NCBI GenBank assembly: GCA_944363565.1
Contig: CALVUI010000001.1
Span: 124,001 to 188,000, forward strand
Reading direction: 5' to 3'
Length of the DNA stretch: 64,000 nucleotides
Origin: an uncultured Bacilli bacterium
GTDB lineage: Bacteria > Bacillota_I > Bacilli_A > RFN20 > CAG-826
The position numbers and the translations under genes were made by a program. A model generated the notes under the pieces. The model had not been told where the DNA came from. It did not search any database and worked only from the letters and a program-made list of their open reading frames with translations. Positions 24,967 through 32,606 of this stretch are shown piece after piece (positions within the stretch are counted from its first letter, which is position 1; each line of letters starts with the position of its first letter).

Positions 24967-25934
24967 ACATTCTCGTGACCGGAGGCGCCGGCTTCATCGG
25001 CGCCAACTTCCTGAACCTCATGGTTCCCAAATACCCGGAAGACCATTTCGTCTGCCTTGATATCCTCGGCTATGCCGGGCATTTGGAGTCCTTGGAAGTC
25101 AAAGAAGCCAAGAACTTCGCCTTCGTCAAAGGCGACATCGCCGACCGCGACCTCGTCGATTCCTTGTTTGCCAAATACCATTTCGACTACGTCATCAACT
25201 TCGCGGCCGAGAGCCACGTCGACCGTTCCCTGGTCGATCCCTCGATCTTCATCCATAGCAACGTCGAAGGGGTTTCCTCCCTTTTGGATGCCTGCCGGAA
25301 GTACGGGGTCAAGCGCTACCACCAGGTCTCGACCGACGAGGTCTACGGGGATCTGCCCTTGGAAAGGAAGGATCTCTTCTTCGACGAAGCTTCGCCCCTA
25401 AAACCGTCTTCGCCCTACAGCGCTTCCAAAGCTTCCGCCGACCTTCTGGTTTTGGCCTACCACCGGAGCTTTGGGCTCGACGTCACCATCACCCGCTGCA
25501 GCAACAACTACGGTCCCTACCAATATCCCGAGAAGCTCATCCCCCTCTTCCTTTATCGGTTATCGGAAGGGGAGAAGGTTCCGGTCTACGGGGAAGGGAA
25601 GAACGTCCGGGACTGGCTCTATGTCGAGGACCATTGCCGGGCCATCGACCTCGTGGTCCGCAAGGGGATCTCGGGCCAGATCTACAACGTCGGGGGCCAT
25701 GGGGAACATAGCAACCTCGAGGTCGTGCGGGCCCTCCTCAAGGCCATGGGCCTAGGGGAAGACCGGATCGAATTCGTGAAGGATAGGCCCGGCCATGACC
25801 TAAGATATGCGATCAACCCCAAGAAGATCAATGAGCTTGGTTGGAAGCCTTTGACCGACTTCGAGACCGGCTTGAAGAAGACAATCGATTGGTATCTCCG
25901 TCACCAGGACTGGACGAAGAAGGTCCAAGGATGA
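24963..25934 (+). CDS. rfbB: dTDP-glucose 4,6-dehydratase
   Basis: A 323-aa short-chain dehydrogenase-fold enzyme, second step of the pathway. It has the NAD turn GGAGFIGANF, FAAESHVDRSLVDP, the catalytic STDEVYGD (Thr-Asp-Glu) and PYSASKASADLLV (Tyr-x3-Lys), and NYGPYQYPEKLIPLF. All residues needed for the oxidation-elimination-reduction cycle appear present. Gene order rfbA-C-D-B completes the whole route from glucose-1-phosphate to dTDP-rhamnose. Confidence 0.95.
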   Translation: MNILVTGGAGFIGANFLNLMVPKYPEDHFVCLDILGYAGHLESLEVKEAKNFAFVKGDIADRDLVDSLFAKYHFDYVINFAAESHVDRSLVDPSIFIHSNVEGVSSLLDACRKYGVKRYHQVSTDEVYGDLPLERKDLFFDEASPLKPSSPYSASKASADLLVLAYHRSFGLDVTITRCSNNYGPYQYPEKLIPLFLYRLSEGEKVPVYGEGKNVRDWLYVEDHCRAIDLVVRKGISGQIYNVGGHGEHSNLEVVRALLKAMGLGEDRIEFVKDRPGHDLRYAINPKKINELGWKPLTDFETGLKKTIDWYLRHQDWTKKVQG

Positions 25935-26725
25935 ACAAGGCCCTCATCCTTTGCTACAACGACGCCGAGCGTTCCCTCAAAGCCGCCCGGCTTTTGCTTT
26001 CCTTCGATTCCTTCGAGGAAGTCGTGATCGTCGACAATGCCTCGAGGGAAGAAGAAAGGCTTAAGCTAGAAAACGCCGAGAAGGAAGATGGGCTGACCAT
26101 TCTCTACTCCAAGGAAAACAAAGGCTACGGGGCCGGGAACAACATCGGCCTCCGCTACATGGAGAAGGAAGCCCCGGGAGCCGTTCTCCTCATGAATCCC
26201 GACATCATCCCGACCAAGAAGGCCGTAGAGGACTGTTTGGCCTTCCTTCGCGATCATAAGGAAATTGCCGCCTGCTCGACCTACATGTTGGAAAAGGGGA
26301 AGAAGGTCCGTAATTACTATGACATCCCGACCTTCGCCTCGACGATGCTCGGTGATTCCTATTTTTCCCGTCACGTCGCTTCCGAGAGGATGAAAGAAGG
26401 CTACTTCACCTGCGGTTTCGTCCGCGAGTCTTTCGCTTTTTATAACTTTGCCTACCTAAAGGACATCGGTTATTTCGATGAGCGCCTCTTCATGTATAAC
26501 GAAGGGGCTTCCCTAGGCTACCGCTTCCGCGAGAAGGGATACCAAGAGGCCATCGTCCTCGATGGCGAAGCCGTCATCCACGACCATAGAGGGGCCAAGA
26601 TTAACCGCAAGGGCTTCAAGATGGTCAAGGCCAGTCGGAGCATTTACCTCCGGGAATACCTAAGAACCCCGGAATGGAAGATCAAACTCTTCAACCTCTG
26701 GTGGGTCAACGTCTTTCTAAAGTAA
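25931..26725 (+). CDS. GT2 glycosyltransferase, probable rhamnosyltransferase
   Basis: A 264-aa GT-A fold enzyme. The N-terminus MNKALILCYNDAERSL is followed by EEVVIVDNASREEE and NKGYGAGNNIGL and the metal-binding LLMNPDIIP, typical of rhamnosyltransferases of the WbbL/RfbF type. It overlaps rfbB as ATGA, so it most likely uses the dTDP-rhamnose made by the four preceding enzymes to build a surface polysaccharide; acceptor unknown. A terminator follows. Confidence 0.85.
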   Translation: MNKALILCYNDAERSLKAARLLLSFDSFEEVVIVDNASREEERLKLENAEKEDGLTILYSKENKGYGAGNNIGLRYMEKEAPGAVLLMNPDIIPTKKAVEDCLAFLRDHKEIAACSTYMLEKGKKVRNYYDIPTFASTMLGDSYFSRHVASERMKEGYFTCGFVRESFAFYNFAYLKDIGYFDERLFMYNEGASLGYRFREKGYQEAIVLDGEAVIHDHRGAKINRKGFKMVKASRSIYLREYLRTPEWKIKLFNLWWVNVFLK

Positions 26726-26745
26726 TGGTCTGTATTGGCCATTGC

Positions 26746-26768
26746 ACTCCGCTTCTGCGGAGTTTTTT
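26746..26768 (+). terminator. Terminator of the rhamnose operon
   Basis: Stem ACTCCGC/GCGGAGT, loop TTCT, six T. The T tract overlaps the stop codon of the convergent antiporter gene. Confidence 0.9.
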
Positions 26769-28119
26769 ATATGTCGCGGTGGTCGCTTCTTCCAAAACGG
26801 CTGACCCGTCCATAGTCACGGGCTCTCCAATCATTGACGAGGTAAAGGGGTTCTTCTTCCTGGACCATCGGCCTTTGAACTTTAGCCTCTTCCGGTGTGG
26901 CCACGTAATGGAAGAGGACTTTTTCCTGCTTCTTCTGCTTGGCCTTCCTCTTGATGGAACCGGTTTTGAGAAGGGCCATCTTGCTAAGGCTCGGCCCGAA
27001 GAGCTCGTAAAGGAAGGAAGAAGCGAGGATGATCCCTTGGAAGGTCGACGCCAAGCTCTCTTCGAGGAGACGGCCCGCCACTTCCGATAGGCCGAGGGCG
27101 ACCCCGGCTTGAGGGGCCAAGGATAAGCCAAGACAGAGGCTGGTCCTTTGATCGAGATGGCAGATCCGGCAGCCCAGATAAGCCCCGCCGTATTTTCCAA
27201 TCAGGCGGAGGATGAAATAAGCCAGTCCTATGAGGCCGAGGGAAGATAGGGAAGTGACATCCATCGAGGCCCCACTACGGACGAAGAAGACCAGCATCAA
27301 GGGGGTCGAGAAGAAGTTCAGGTCATCGAAGATCTTGTCTTCGCCCCCACAAAGGGTGAAGACGCCACCCATGGCCATGGCCGATAGGAGGGGAGAGACC
27401 CCGAGGGCACTCCCGATGAAAACCAAGGGGAAGAGGAACGAGAGCATGACCAGAAGCGAGGGCTTGCCCTTTTGGATCTTCGAAAGGATGTAACCAAAGA
27501 GACCTCCCAATGCCATAAGTAGAAAGGTGTAAAGAAGCGGAAGCATGGCGGTCAAGGGATCGCTTCCGTCTCCGATGAAAGCGGTGACCAAAGAATAAGA
27601 AAGGAGGCAGACCACGTCATCGAGGGCGACCACCGAAAGCAGAAGATCGACGAAGGGCCCGTGCCCGTGATATTCCCCGATGGTGGCTAGGGTTGAGGCT
27701 GGAGCGGTGGCCGTGGCGAGTGCCCCAAGCAGCAAGGCCAGCGGCCACCCCTCCTCCGGGAAGAGGAAATAGACACCCAGAGTGACCAAAACTTGGGCCA
27801 ACAGGGCTTCTAGAAGCGTGATTACCAAGGCGTTCTTACCGACTTTGCGGAGATTTTGCTTTTTGAAGAATCTTCCGACCCCGAAGGCCACGAAGGAAAG
27901 GCAAAGGTCGGATAGGAAGGAAGTGGCATCGACGAACTCCTTGTCGACGACACCTAAAGCCGGACCGAGCAAGAGGCCAGCCAGGAGATATCCCGTGACC
28001 CTGGGCAAGCCGATGAGGCGGAGCAAAGAAGCGAAAAGATAGCCGACGCTGACGATGGCGGTGATGGTCAGAAGGATTTTGGTCGTGGGATCGAGTCCTT
28101 GAATCAAAGGAGTCAGCAT
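26767..28119 (-). CDS. Cation:proton antiporter, CPA2 family
   Basis: A 450-aa product from ATG 28119, which has GGAGAA at 6 nt. About 12 membrane helices; motifs include RVTGYLLAGLLLGPALG in helix 2-3, ATATAPASTLA and VALDDVVCLL (the paired-acid region of CPA2 proteins) and RTSLCLGLSLAPQAGVALG near the end. Such carriers exchange Na+ or K+ for protons. The C-terminal 60 residues are cytoplasmic and basic. It is divergent from a LysR regulator that likely controls it. Confidence 0.85.
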   Translation of the reverse strand: MLTPLIQGLDPTTKILLTITAIVSVGYLFASLLRLIGLPRVTGYLLAGLLLGPALGVVDKEFVDATSFLSDLCLSFVAFGVGRFFKKQNLRKVGKNALVITLLEALLAQVLVTLGVYFLFPEEGWPLALLLGALATATAPASTLATIGEYHGHGPFVDLLLSVVALDDVVCLLSYSLVTAFIGDGSDPLTAMLPLLYTFLLMALGGLFGYILSKIQKGKPSLLVMLSFLFPLVFIGSALGVSPLLSAMAMGGVFTLCGGEDKIFDDLNFFSTPLMLVFFVRSGASMDVTSLSSLGLIGLAYFILRLIGKYGGAYLGCRICHLDQRTSLCLGLSLAPQAGVALGLSEVAGRLLEESLASTFQGIILASSFLYELFGPSLSKMALLKTGSIKRKAKQKKQEKVLFHYVATPEEAKVQRPMVQEEEPLYLVNDWRARDYGRVSRFGRSDHRDI

Positions 28120-28179
28120 TCTTTTCTCCGGATTCCAATATAAGGGGGAAAAGTCAAAAGACACTTCAGCTTTCTTTTG

Positions 28180-28362
28180 GGTCCCATAAGGTGAATTTAT
28201 GGCACTTCTCAAAACCCTAGGCCGATATTCGGAAATCGGGAAAGCGAGGAATTTTTTCTTCGAACAAGCCTGAAAGTAGGAAAAATGTTTGCTTTATTTA
28301 GACGGGGCGATATATTGGGCATGGGACCTGGATAACCAAAAGAAGGGAATATGGTCCCATAA
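28180..28362. promoter_or_regulatory. Repeated GGTCCCAT sites between antiporter and LysR gene
   Basis: GGTCCCATAA occurs as a direct repeat at 28180-28189 and 28353-28362, and its inverse ATGGGACC at 28321-28328. Three copies in about 180 nt between divergent genes suggest binding sites of the adjacent LysR-type regulator. The distal pair 28321/28353 forms an inverted repeat. Confidence 0.5.
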
Positions 28363-28383
28363 CAAATACTTATGGAGGATGGT

Positions 28384-29271
28384 ATGTTTGACAATCGTCT
28401 GGAATCACTGATCGCTGTTGTTGAATGGGGGTCTTACACCAAGGCCGCCGCTAAACTCCATCTGACCCAACCGGCGGTTAGCCAACATATCAGACAACTG
28501 GAAGAAGAATTCGGCTCCCCCCTTTTCACCAAGGGCCAAAGTAGCCTCCGTTTGACCCAGGAAGGGGAAGTGGTGCTTCGCTACGCCAAGAGGATCAAGG
28601 CCATGTATGGGCGTTTGGAAAACCGTCTTTCCGATTTGAGGAAAGGGCGGAGGAGCTATTACCTTGGTTTGACCCATAGCAGCGAAGCTTCCCCGATCCT
28701 TTTGGCGCTGGCCTCCTTGTCCCAAAAACACAAGGAGGCCCGCATCAAGGTGGAAATTGGATCGATGGGGAAGCTCTTCGAAAAACTCTCCAATTACGAA
28801 CTCGATGCTGCGGTGGTGGACGGCCCTTTCTCGGAAAAGAAGTTTTCCAGCATCTTGCTCGATACAGATTACCTGGTCTTGGCGATGGGAAAGGACCATC
28901 CTTTGGCCGAGAAGCAAAGCGTTTCGGTCGAGGACCTGAGCAAAGAAAAACTCGTTCTCCGACCCCTCAAAAGCGCCACTACGACCTTGCTTTCCTCGGC
29001 TCTAGAATCCCACGGCCTTTCCTTGAACCAACTCAACGTGGTGATGGAGATCGATTCGGTTGCCGCCATCAAGGACGTCTTGGAGAGGACGGAACTGGTC
29101 TCCGTCTTGCCGCGAAGTGCCCTTTACGGCCATAGCCGGAACCTCGCCGTCCGCCCGATCGAAGCCCTTTCCCTAAGCCGCGAGATCAATCTGATATTCC
29201 GACGCGAGGAAAAGGAAGACCCCTTGCTCAAGGACTTCCTGGCCGCCTATCGGGAAGTGGGGACCCGTTAA
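28384..29271 (+). CDS. LysR-type transcriptional regulator
   Basis: A 295-aa product. ATG 28384 is chosen because GGAGG sits 5 nt before it. The N-terminal winged helix-turn-helix is canonical (GSYTKAAAKLHLTQPAVSQHI, then LEEEFGSPLFTKG), and residues 90-295 form the two-lobed effector domain (LTHSSEASPILLALASLS). LysR regulators usually control a divergent neighbour and themselves, here the CPA2 antiporter; the repeated GGTCCCAT sites between them fit that. The effector is unknown. Confidence 0.9.
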   Translation: MFDNRLESLIAVVEWGSYTKAAAKLHLTQPAVSQHIRQLEEEFGSPLFTKGQSSLRLTQEGEVVLRYAKRIKAMYGRLENRLSDLRKGRRSYYLGLTHSSEASPILLALASLSQKHKEARIKVEIGSMGKLFEKLSNYELDAAVVDGPFSEKKFSSILLDTDYLVLAMGKDHPLAEKQSVSVEDLSKEKLVLRPLKSATTTLLSSALESHGLSLNQLNVVMEIDSVAAIKDVLERTELVSVLPRSALYGHSRNLAVRPIEALSLSREINLIFRREEKEDPLLKDFLAAYREVGTR

Positions 29272-29277
29272 CGAAAG

Positions 29278-29304
29278 AAAAAAGGTTTGAATCCCTCAAA
29301 CCTT
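29278..29304 (-). terminator. Bidirectional terminator between LysR gene and minus-strand tRNAs
   Basis: Stem AAGGTTTGA/TCAAACCTT with loop of five; on the minus strand it is followed by six U, ending the tRNA transcript, and on the plus strand by a weaker T-rich tail after the LysR gene. Confidence 0.85.
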
Positions 29305-29316
29305 AGATTTCCTTTT

Positions 29317-29390
29317 TGGAGCAGGTGACGAGAATCGAACTCGCATAGTCAGCTTGGAAGGCTGATGTTCTACCACTGAACTACACCTGC
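29317..29390 (-). tRNA. tRNA-Gly (TCC)
   Basis: 74-nt cloverleaf on the minus strand with encoded CCA; acceptor GCAGGTG/CACCTGC, anticodon loop CTTCCAA, T loop TTCGATT. One nucleotide separates it from the upstream tRNA-Asp. Confidence 0.96.
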
Positions 29391-29391
29391 A

Positions 29392-29468
29392 TGGCGGACC
29401 ATACGGGATTCGAACCCGTGGTCTCCTCCGTGACAGGGAGGCATGTTAGGCCGCTACACCAATGGTCC
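29392..29468 (-). tRNA. tRNA-Asp (GTC), copy 2
   Basis: Identical over all 77 nt to the tRNA-Asp at 19714-19790, but in a different pair (Asp-Gly) and on the opposite strand. Confidence 0.97.
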
Positions 29469-29489
29469 AGGTTAGGATGTAGCCGCGCT

Positions 29490-29518
29490 AATATAGCATT
29501 GCGCCTAGTTTTGTGGAA
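29490..29518 (-). promoter_or_regulatory. Promoter of the tRNA-Asp/tRNA-Gly operon
   Basis: Minus-strand extended -10 TGCTATATT (hexamer at plus 29490-29495) with TTCCAC 17 nt upstream (plus 29513-29518). Confidence 0.6.
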
Positions 29519-29530
29519 GGGGGAAACACC

Positions 29531-30352
29531 CTAGAGGACGACGTTTCCGCTGCTGATCCCTTCCTTGGAGGGGCCAAGGGGCAGGAAGTCCTCGATGACC
29601 CGTTTGATCTCCGAGTTCCAAAAATCCCAATCGTGTTTCCCGTCTTCCTCGTGATAGAAGAGATCGACCCCGTGTTCATAGAGAAAATCGCGATAGCTTT
29701 CGGTATAGGGGTAGAGCCCGTCCTGACGCCCGCAGCTTAGGTAAATCTTTGGGTATTTGCTGATGTCACCATGGAGTTCTTTCTCCATGGATAGGAAGGT
29801 TTTGCGGGGATTAAGAATGGATTTGCGGGCTTTTTCCATATCTCCGAATATCTGGTGGGCTTCCTCGTCATCGCCTTCTATTTCGAAGAGGTGGAGGGCG
29901 CTGGAAAAGGCGGCGATGGCCCCGAAGGTCCTATGGTTCAGCATCCCGTTGACGATGGCCCCGTATCCGCCCATCGAGAGGCCCCCGATGAAGGTATCCT
30001 CCCTTTTCGTGGACAAGGGGAACATCATGCGGGTGACGTTGACGAGCTCCTTCCCGATGAAGGTTCCGAAACGTGAGGACTTCAAGACCGGGGAGTCGAC
30101 GTAGAAGGAGTTCTCGCCACTAGGCATAACGACCGCGAGGTCATGGTCCTCGGCCAGTTTCCTGAGATTGGTGTTGTCGATCCAGTCGTTGCAGTCTCCA
30201 AGTAGCCCGTGGAGGAGATAGAGGGTTTTGTAGGGTTTGGGCTTGCCTTTCTTGACCGCGTAGCTGAAGGCCTTGTCGATCGGAAGCAAGACGTTGACGG
30301 TGACCGTCCTTTTGAGGGCGACGGAGAAGAAGTTGCAGGTGATTTTGGCCAT
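29531..30352 (-). CDS. Esterase family alpha/beta hydrolase
   Basis: A 273-aa putative esterase of the esterase D/tributyrin esterase type. It has YLLHGLLGDCNDW (oxyanion region), the nucleophile elbow GLSMGGYGA, an Asp in SCGRQDGLY and a His in DGKHDWDFW, giving a full Ser-Asp-His triad. No signal peptide, so cytoplasmic. Likely deacylates short esters or S-formylglutathione-like substrates; the exact substrate cannot be told. GATAAT on the minus strand ends 6 nt before the ATG with no Shine-Dalgarno. Confidence 0.85.
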   Translation of the reverse strand: MAKITCNFFSVALKRTVTVNVLLPIDKAFSYAVKKGKPKPYKTLYLLHGLLGDCNDWIDNTNLRKLAEDHDLAVVMPSGENSFYVDSPVLKSSRFGTFIGKELVNVTRMMFPLSTKREDTFIGGLSMGGYGAIVNGMLNHRTFGAIAAFSSALHLFEIEGDDEEAHQIFGDMEKARKSILNPRKTFLSMEKELHGDISKYPKIYLSCGRQDGLYPYTESYRDFLYEHGVDLFYHEEDGKHDWDFWNSEIKRVIEDFLPLGPSKEGISSGNVVL

Positions 30353-30377
30353 GCCCTAATTATCGCCCTTGTAGATA

Positions 30378-30405
30378 AAGAAAAAAGGGCCGAAGCCCCT
30401 TTTTC
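30378..30405 (-). terminator. Terminator of the CPBP-TraX-thioredoxin operon
   Basis: Minus-strand hairpin GGGC-TTCG-GCCC, extended by A-U pairs, then six U, directly after the thioredoxin stop. Confidence 0.85.
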
Positions 30406-30422
30406 ATGGCCTAATTCCTTGT

Positions 30423-30728
30423 TTAGAGGCCGAGGAGGCGGAGGACGCTGTTCTCCGGCATGTAGCCCATGGCCTGGTTGACGATCTTCCCGTCTTGGTA
30501 GGCCAAGAGGGTCGGGATGGCCGAGATCCGGTAGCGGCCCGCTAATTCGGGAACCTCGTCGGTATTTACCTTGACGACGTCGATTTCCGGATGGTCGTTG
30601 GCCACTTTTTCGAGAATCGGGGCCAGCATTTTGCAGGGGCCGCACCAATCGGCATAGAAGTCGACGAGGACCTTGCCCTCTTTGACGGCAGCATCGAAAT
30701 CAGCGACGTTGGTAATGTGTTTCAGCAT
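30423..30728 (-). CDS. trxA: Thioredoxin
   Basis: A 101-aa cytoplasmic disulfide reductase with VLVDFYADWCGPCKMLAPIL (active-site Cys29 and Cys32) and the cis-proline segment ISAIPTLL. AAGGAG precedes the ATG at normal spacing. It lies 24 nt downstream of the TraX-like gene and ends at a terminator, so it is the last gene of a three-gene unit. Confidence 0.97.
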   Translation of the reverse strand: MLKHITNVADFDAAVKEGKVLVDFYADWCGPCKMLAPILEKVANDHPEIDVVKVNTDEVPELAGRYRISAIPTLLAYQDGKIVNQAMGYMPENSVLRLLGL

Positions 30729-30752
30729 GTCTTTTTCTATCTCCTTATTGTT

Positions 30753-31703
30753 TTACAGAACCAGGGAGGCGATGAGGATCGTTATCCCGAACACCAAGGC
30801 GAGGTGGAGGGGATAATAGGCATAGCTTCCGTACTGGAACCATTTCGCATTGTACCCGCGTTTTCCGTTATAGCAAGCGATTGGCACTGCTGCCAAAACG
30901 CAATAGCTTTGGATTCCCATCGCGTAGACGTCATAGGGTCCCTGTTCGAAGAGGCCCTCGGCCCCTAGGGATAGTAGAGCCCAGAAGAGGACGGTCACGA
31001 GGACCAAAACCAAACAGGAATAAAGGTTCATTAGATAGCGATAGTCCGGCGTCTCCTTGAAGGCGTCGAAGGTTTCCCCTTTGGTGAAAGAGGAGGTCTT
31101 GAGGATCAGGAAGTCGAGGATCTTAGGCCCGTAGTAGAAGAGCAAGAAGATGGCAAAGCCGTAGATCGAATAACCACCGATGAAGAGTTGGTAGGGCTCG
31201 TAGGCCACGTCGATGATCCCCATATAACGGATGGCGTAGCTGACCCCGATATAGGCGAGGGGCAATAGGGAAAGGAACCTCAGGGGTTTCTTCTTGAGTT
31301 CGATCAGATAGATGAAGAGGGCATAGGCCAGGAGGTCGCTGAAGGCTTGGGAGATGACCCGGAACCCGAAGCCGAATTGGAGGATGATGGACATGACGAG
31401 GACGAAGGTCCAAGCCACCGCCAACCTCAATAGATAAACGGAACGGCTATGGGTGTGATGGAGGCCTTCGGCCAAAAGGAAGATGAAGATCGGGAAAGAA
31501 AGGCGTCCGATGATATGGAGGGCAAGGACGATGTTATAAAGGGCCCCGCCTTCGACGATCAAATAGCCATAGGTCGGGAGGACGCTTTCGATGGCCACCG
31601 CCACGTGGTCGAGGGTCATGGTCAAAAGGGCGATGATCTTCAAAACGAAGCCATCGAGCTTTTGGAAGCGACCGCGCCTTGAAATGGTTTGCGTTTCGTT
31701 CAT
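30753..31703 (-). CDS. TraX family membrane protein
   Basis: A 316-aa polytopic protein with about eight helices. The N-terminus KLDGFVLKIIALLTMTLDHVA and C-terminal GKRGYNAKWFQYGSYAYYPLHL are hallmarks of TraX (PF05857), named after the F-plasmid pilin N-acetyltransferase and related to membrane acyltransferases with the conserved H-x-L/H pattern. Chromosomal homologues in Firmicutes probably acylate surface molecules. No conjugation genes are nearby. It overlaps the CPBP protease stop as ATGA. Confidence 0.85.
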   Translation of the reverse strand: MNETQTISRRGRFQKLDGFVLKIIALLTMTLDHVAVAIESVLPTYGYLIVEGGALYNIVLALHIIGRLSFPIFIFLLAEGLHHTHSRSVYLLRLAVAWTFVLVMSIILQFGFGFRVISQAFSDLLAYALFIYLIELKKKPLRFLSLLPLAYIGVSYAIRYMGIIDVAYEPYQLFIGGYSIYGFAIFLLFYYGPKILDFLILKTSSFTKGETFDAFKETPDYRYLMNLYSCLVLVLVTVLFWALLSLGAEGLFEQGPYDVYAMGIQSYCVLAAVPIACYNGKRGYNAKWFQYGSYAYYPLHLALVFGITILIASLVL

Positions 31704-32548
31704 AGTTGACCTCCGGAAGTCATGGCGATGCTTAGGACCGAAACGAGGTTGTTGATGGCGTGGGTCGTATAGGAAGCCGCCAACCCGCCCTTATCGTAGA
31801 CGAAGGCCATGATGAGGCCGGGGACCAGGTAGAGGGGGACGTTGAGCCATTCGTTGAGGCTTCCGATGGCGGTGAAGTCGAAATGGATGAAGGCGAAGAC
31901 GACCGAGGCCACGACGTAGGCCACCCAGGTCGAGTAGCGTTTGAGGAAGCCGAAGAGCCCGACCCGGTAGCCGAGTTCCTCGCAGAGGGGTCCGACGAGG
32001 GCCAAAAATATGACGGCCAGGACAGGATTGTATTCCACGATTTCGACGATGAGGCTCTGGTTTTGGTTGTCGCCGGCCGCCGAACCGGCCTGGATGAGAA
32101 TGAGGTTATAGATGATGGAGAAGATGTAAATCGCGGCAAAACCGGCGAGGCCATAGAGGGGAGCTTTGAGCTTGATTCCCCGCAGAATCCCCTTCCATTT
32201 GTCGAAAACGGTAAGGCAGAGGGCGACCGCCAAGAGGCCGTAGGTCACATATTGGACGAGGGACAGGTTCTGGGGTCTTAGGAGCCACTCGCTAAGTTGC
32301 TCGGGGTTAAGGCCCTTTGGGGCGGTCATCAAAAGGATCAGTTGGACGATGGTCCCGAACAGCTGGAGGCCGACGAAGAGGATAAGGAAGAGGATCGGTT
32401 CCCTGAGGGGTTCGACCGGATAAAAGCCGGCGAAGGCGGCGAGGCGCTTGGGATCCCCGTTTTCCCTCCCGCAATACGGGCATTTGGTGAGAGCCCCGTC
32501 GATTTTATTTCCGCAGCCCTCGCACTTTTGGTAAGAGATGAAATTCAC
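31700..32548 (-). CDS. CPBP family intramembrane metalloprotease with N-terminal zinc ribbon
   Basis: A 282-aa product. I start it at GTG 32548 because TGTTAACAT, an extended -10, ends 7 nt upstream; an in-frame extension exists to 32584 but would lie before the promoter. Residues 8-28 are a zinc ribbon (CEGCG and CPYCG). Then about eight helices with the CPBP motifs CEELGYR (EExxxR), FAFIHFD and HAINN. CPBP proteins cleave within membranes and act in protein maturation or immunity. Heads the operon with TraX and thioredoxin. Confidence 0.85.
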   Translation of the reverse strand: MNFISYQKCEGCGNKIDGALTKCPYCGRENGDPKRLAAFAGFYPVEPLREPILFLILFVGLQLFGTIVQLILLMTAPKGLNPEQLSEWLLRPQNLSLVQYVTYGLLAVALCLTVFDKWKGILRGIKLKAPLYGLAGFAAIYIFSIIYNLILIQAGSAAGDNQNQSLIVEIVEYNPVLAVIFLALVGPLCEELGYRVGLFGFLKRYSTWVAYVVASVVFAFIHFDFTAIGSLNEWLNVPLYLVPGLIMAFVYDKGGLAASYTTHAINNLVSVLSIAMTSGGQL

Positions 32549-32606
32549 AGGGCAAATGTTAACATTTGGCTCACTCCCTTGCACTCTTTATGGCATAATT
32601 CCGGAC
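32549..32606. promoter_or_regulatory. Divergent leaderless promoters with a 14-bp palindrome
   Basis: Minus: TGTTAACAT (hexamer at plus 32556-32561), 7 nt before GTG 32548. Plus: TGGCATAAT (hexamer 32594-32599), 7 nt before ATG 32607. Both are extended -10 elements. AAATGTTAACATTT (32554-32567) is a perfect palindrome over the minus -10 and could be an operator. Confidence 0.6.
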
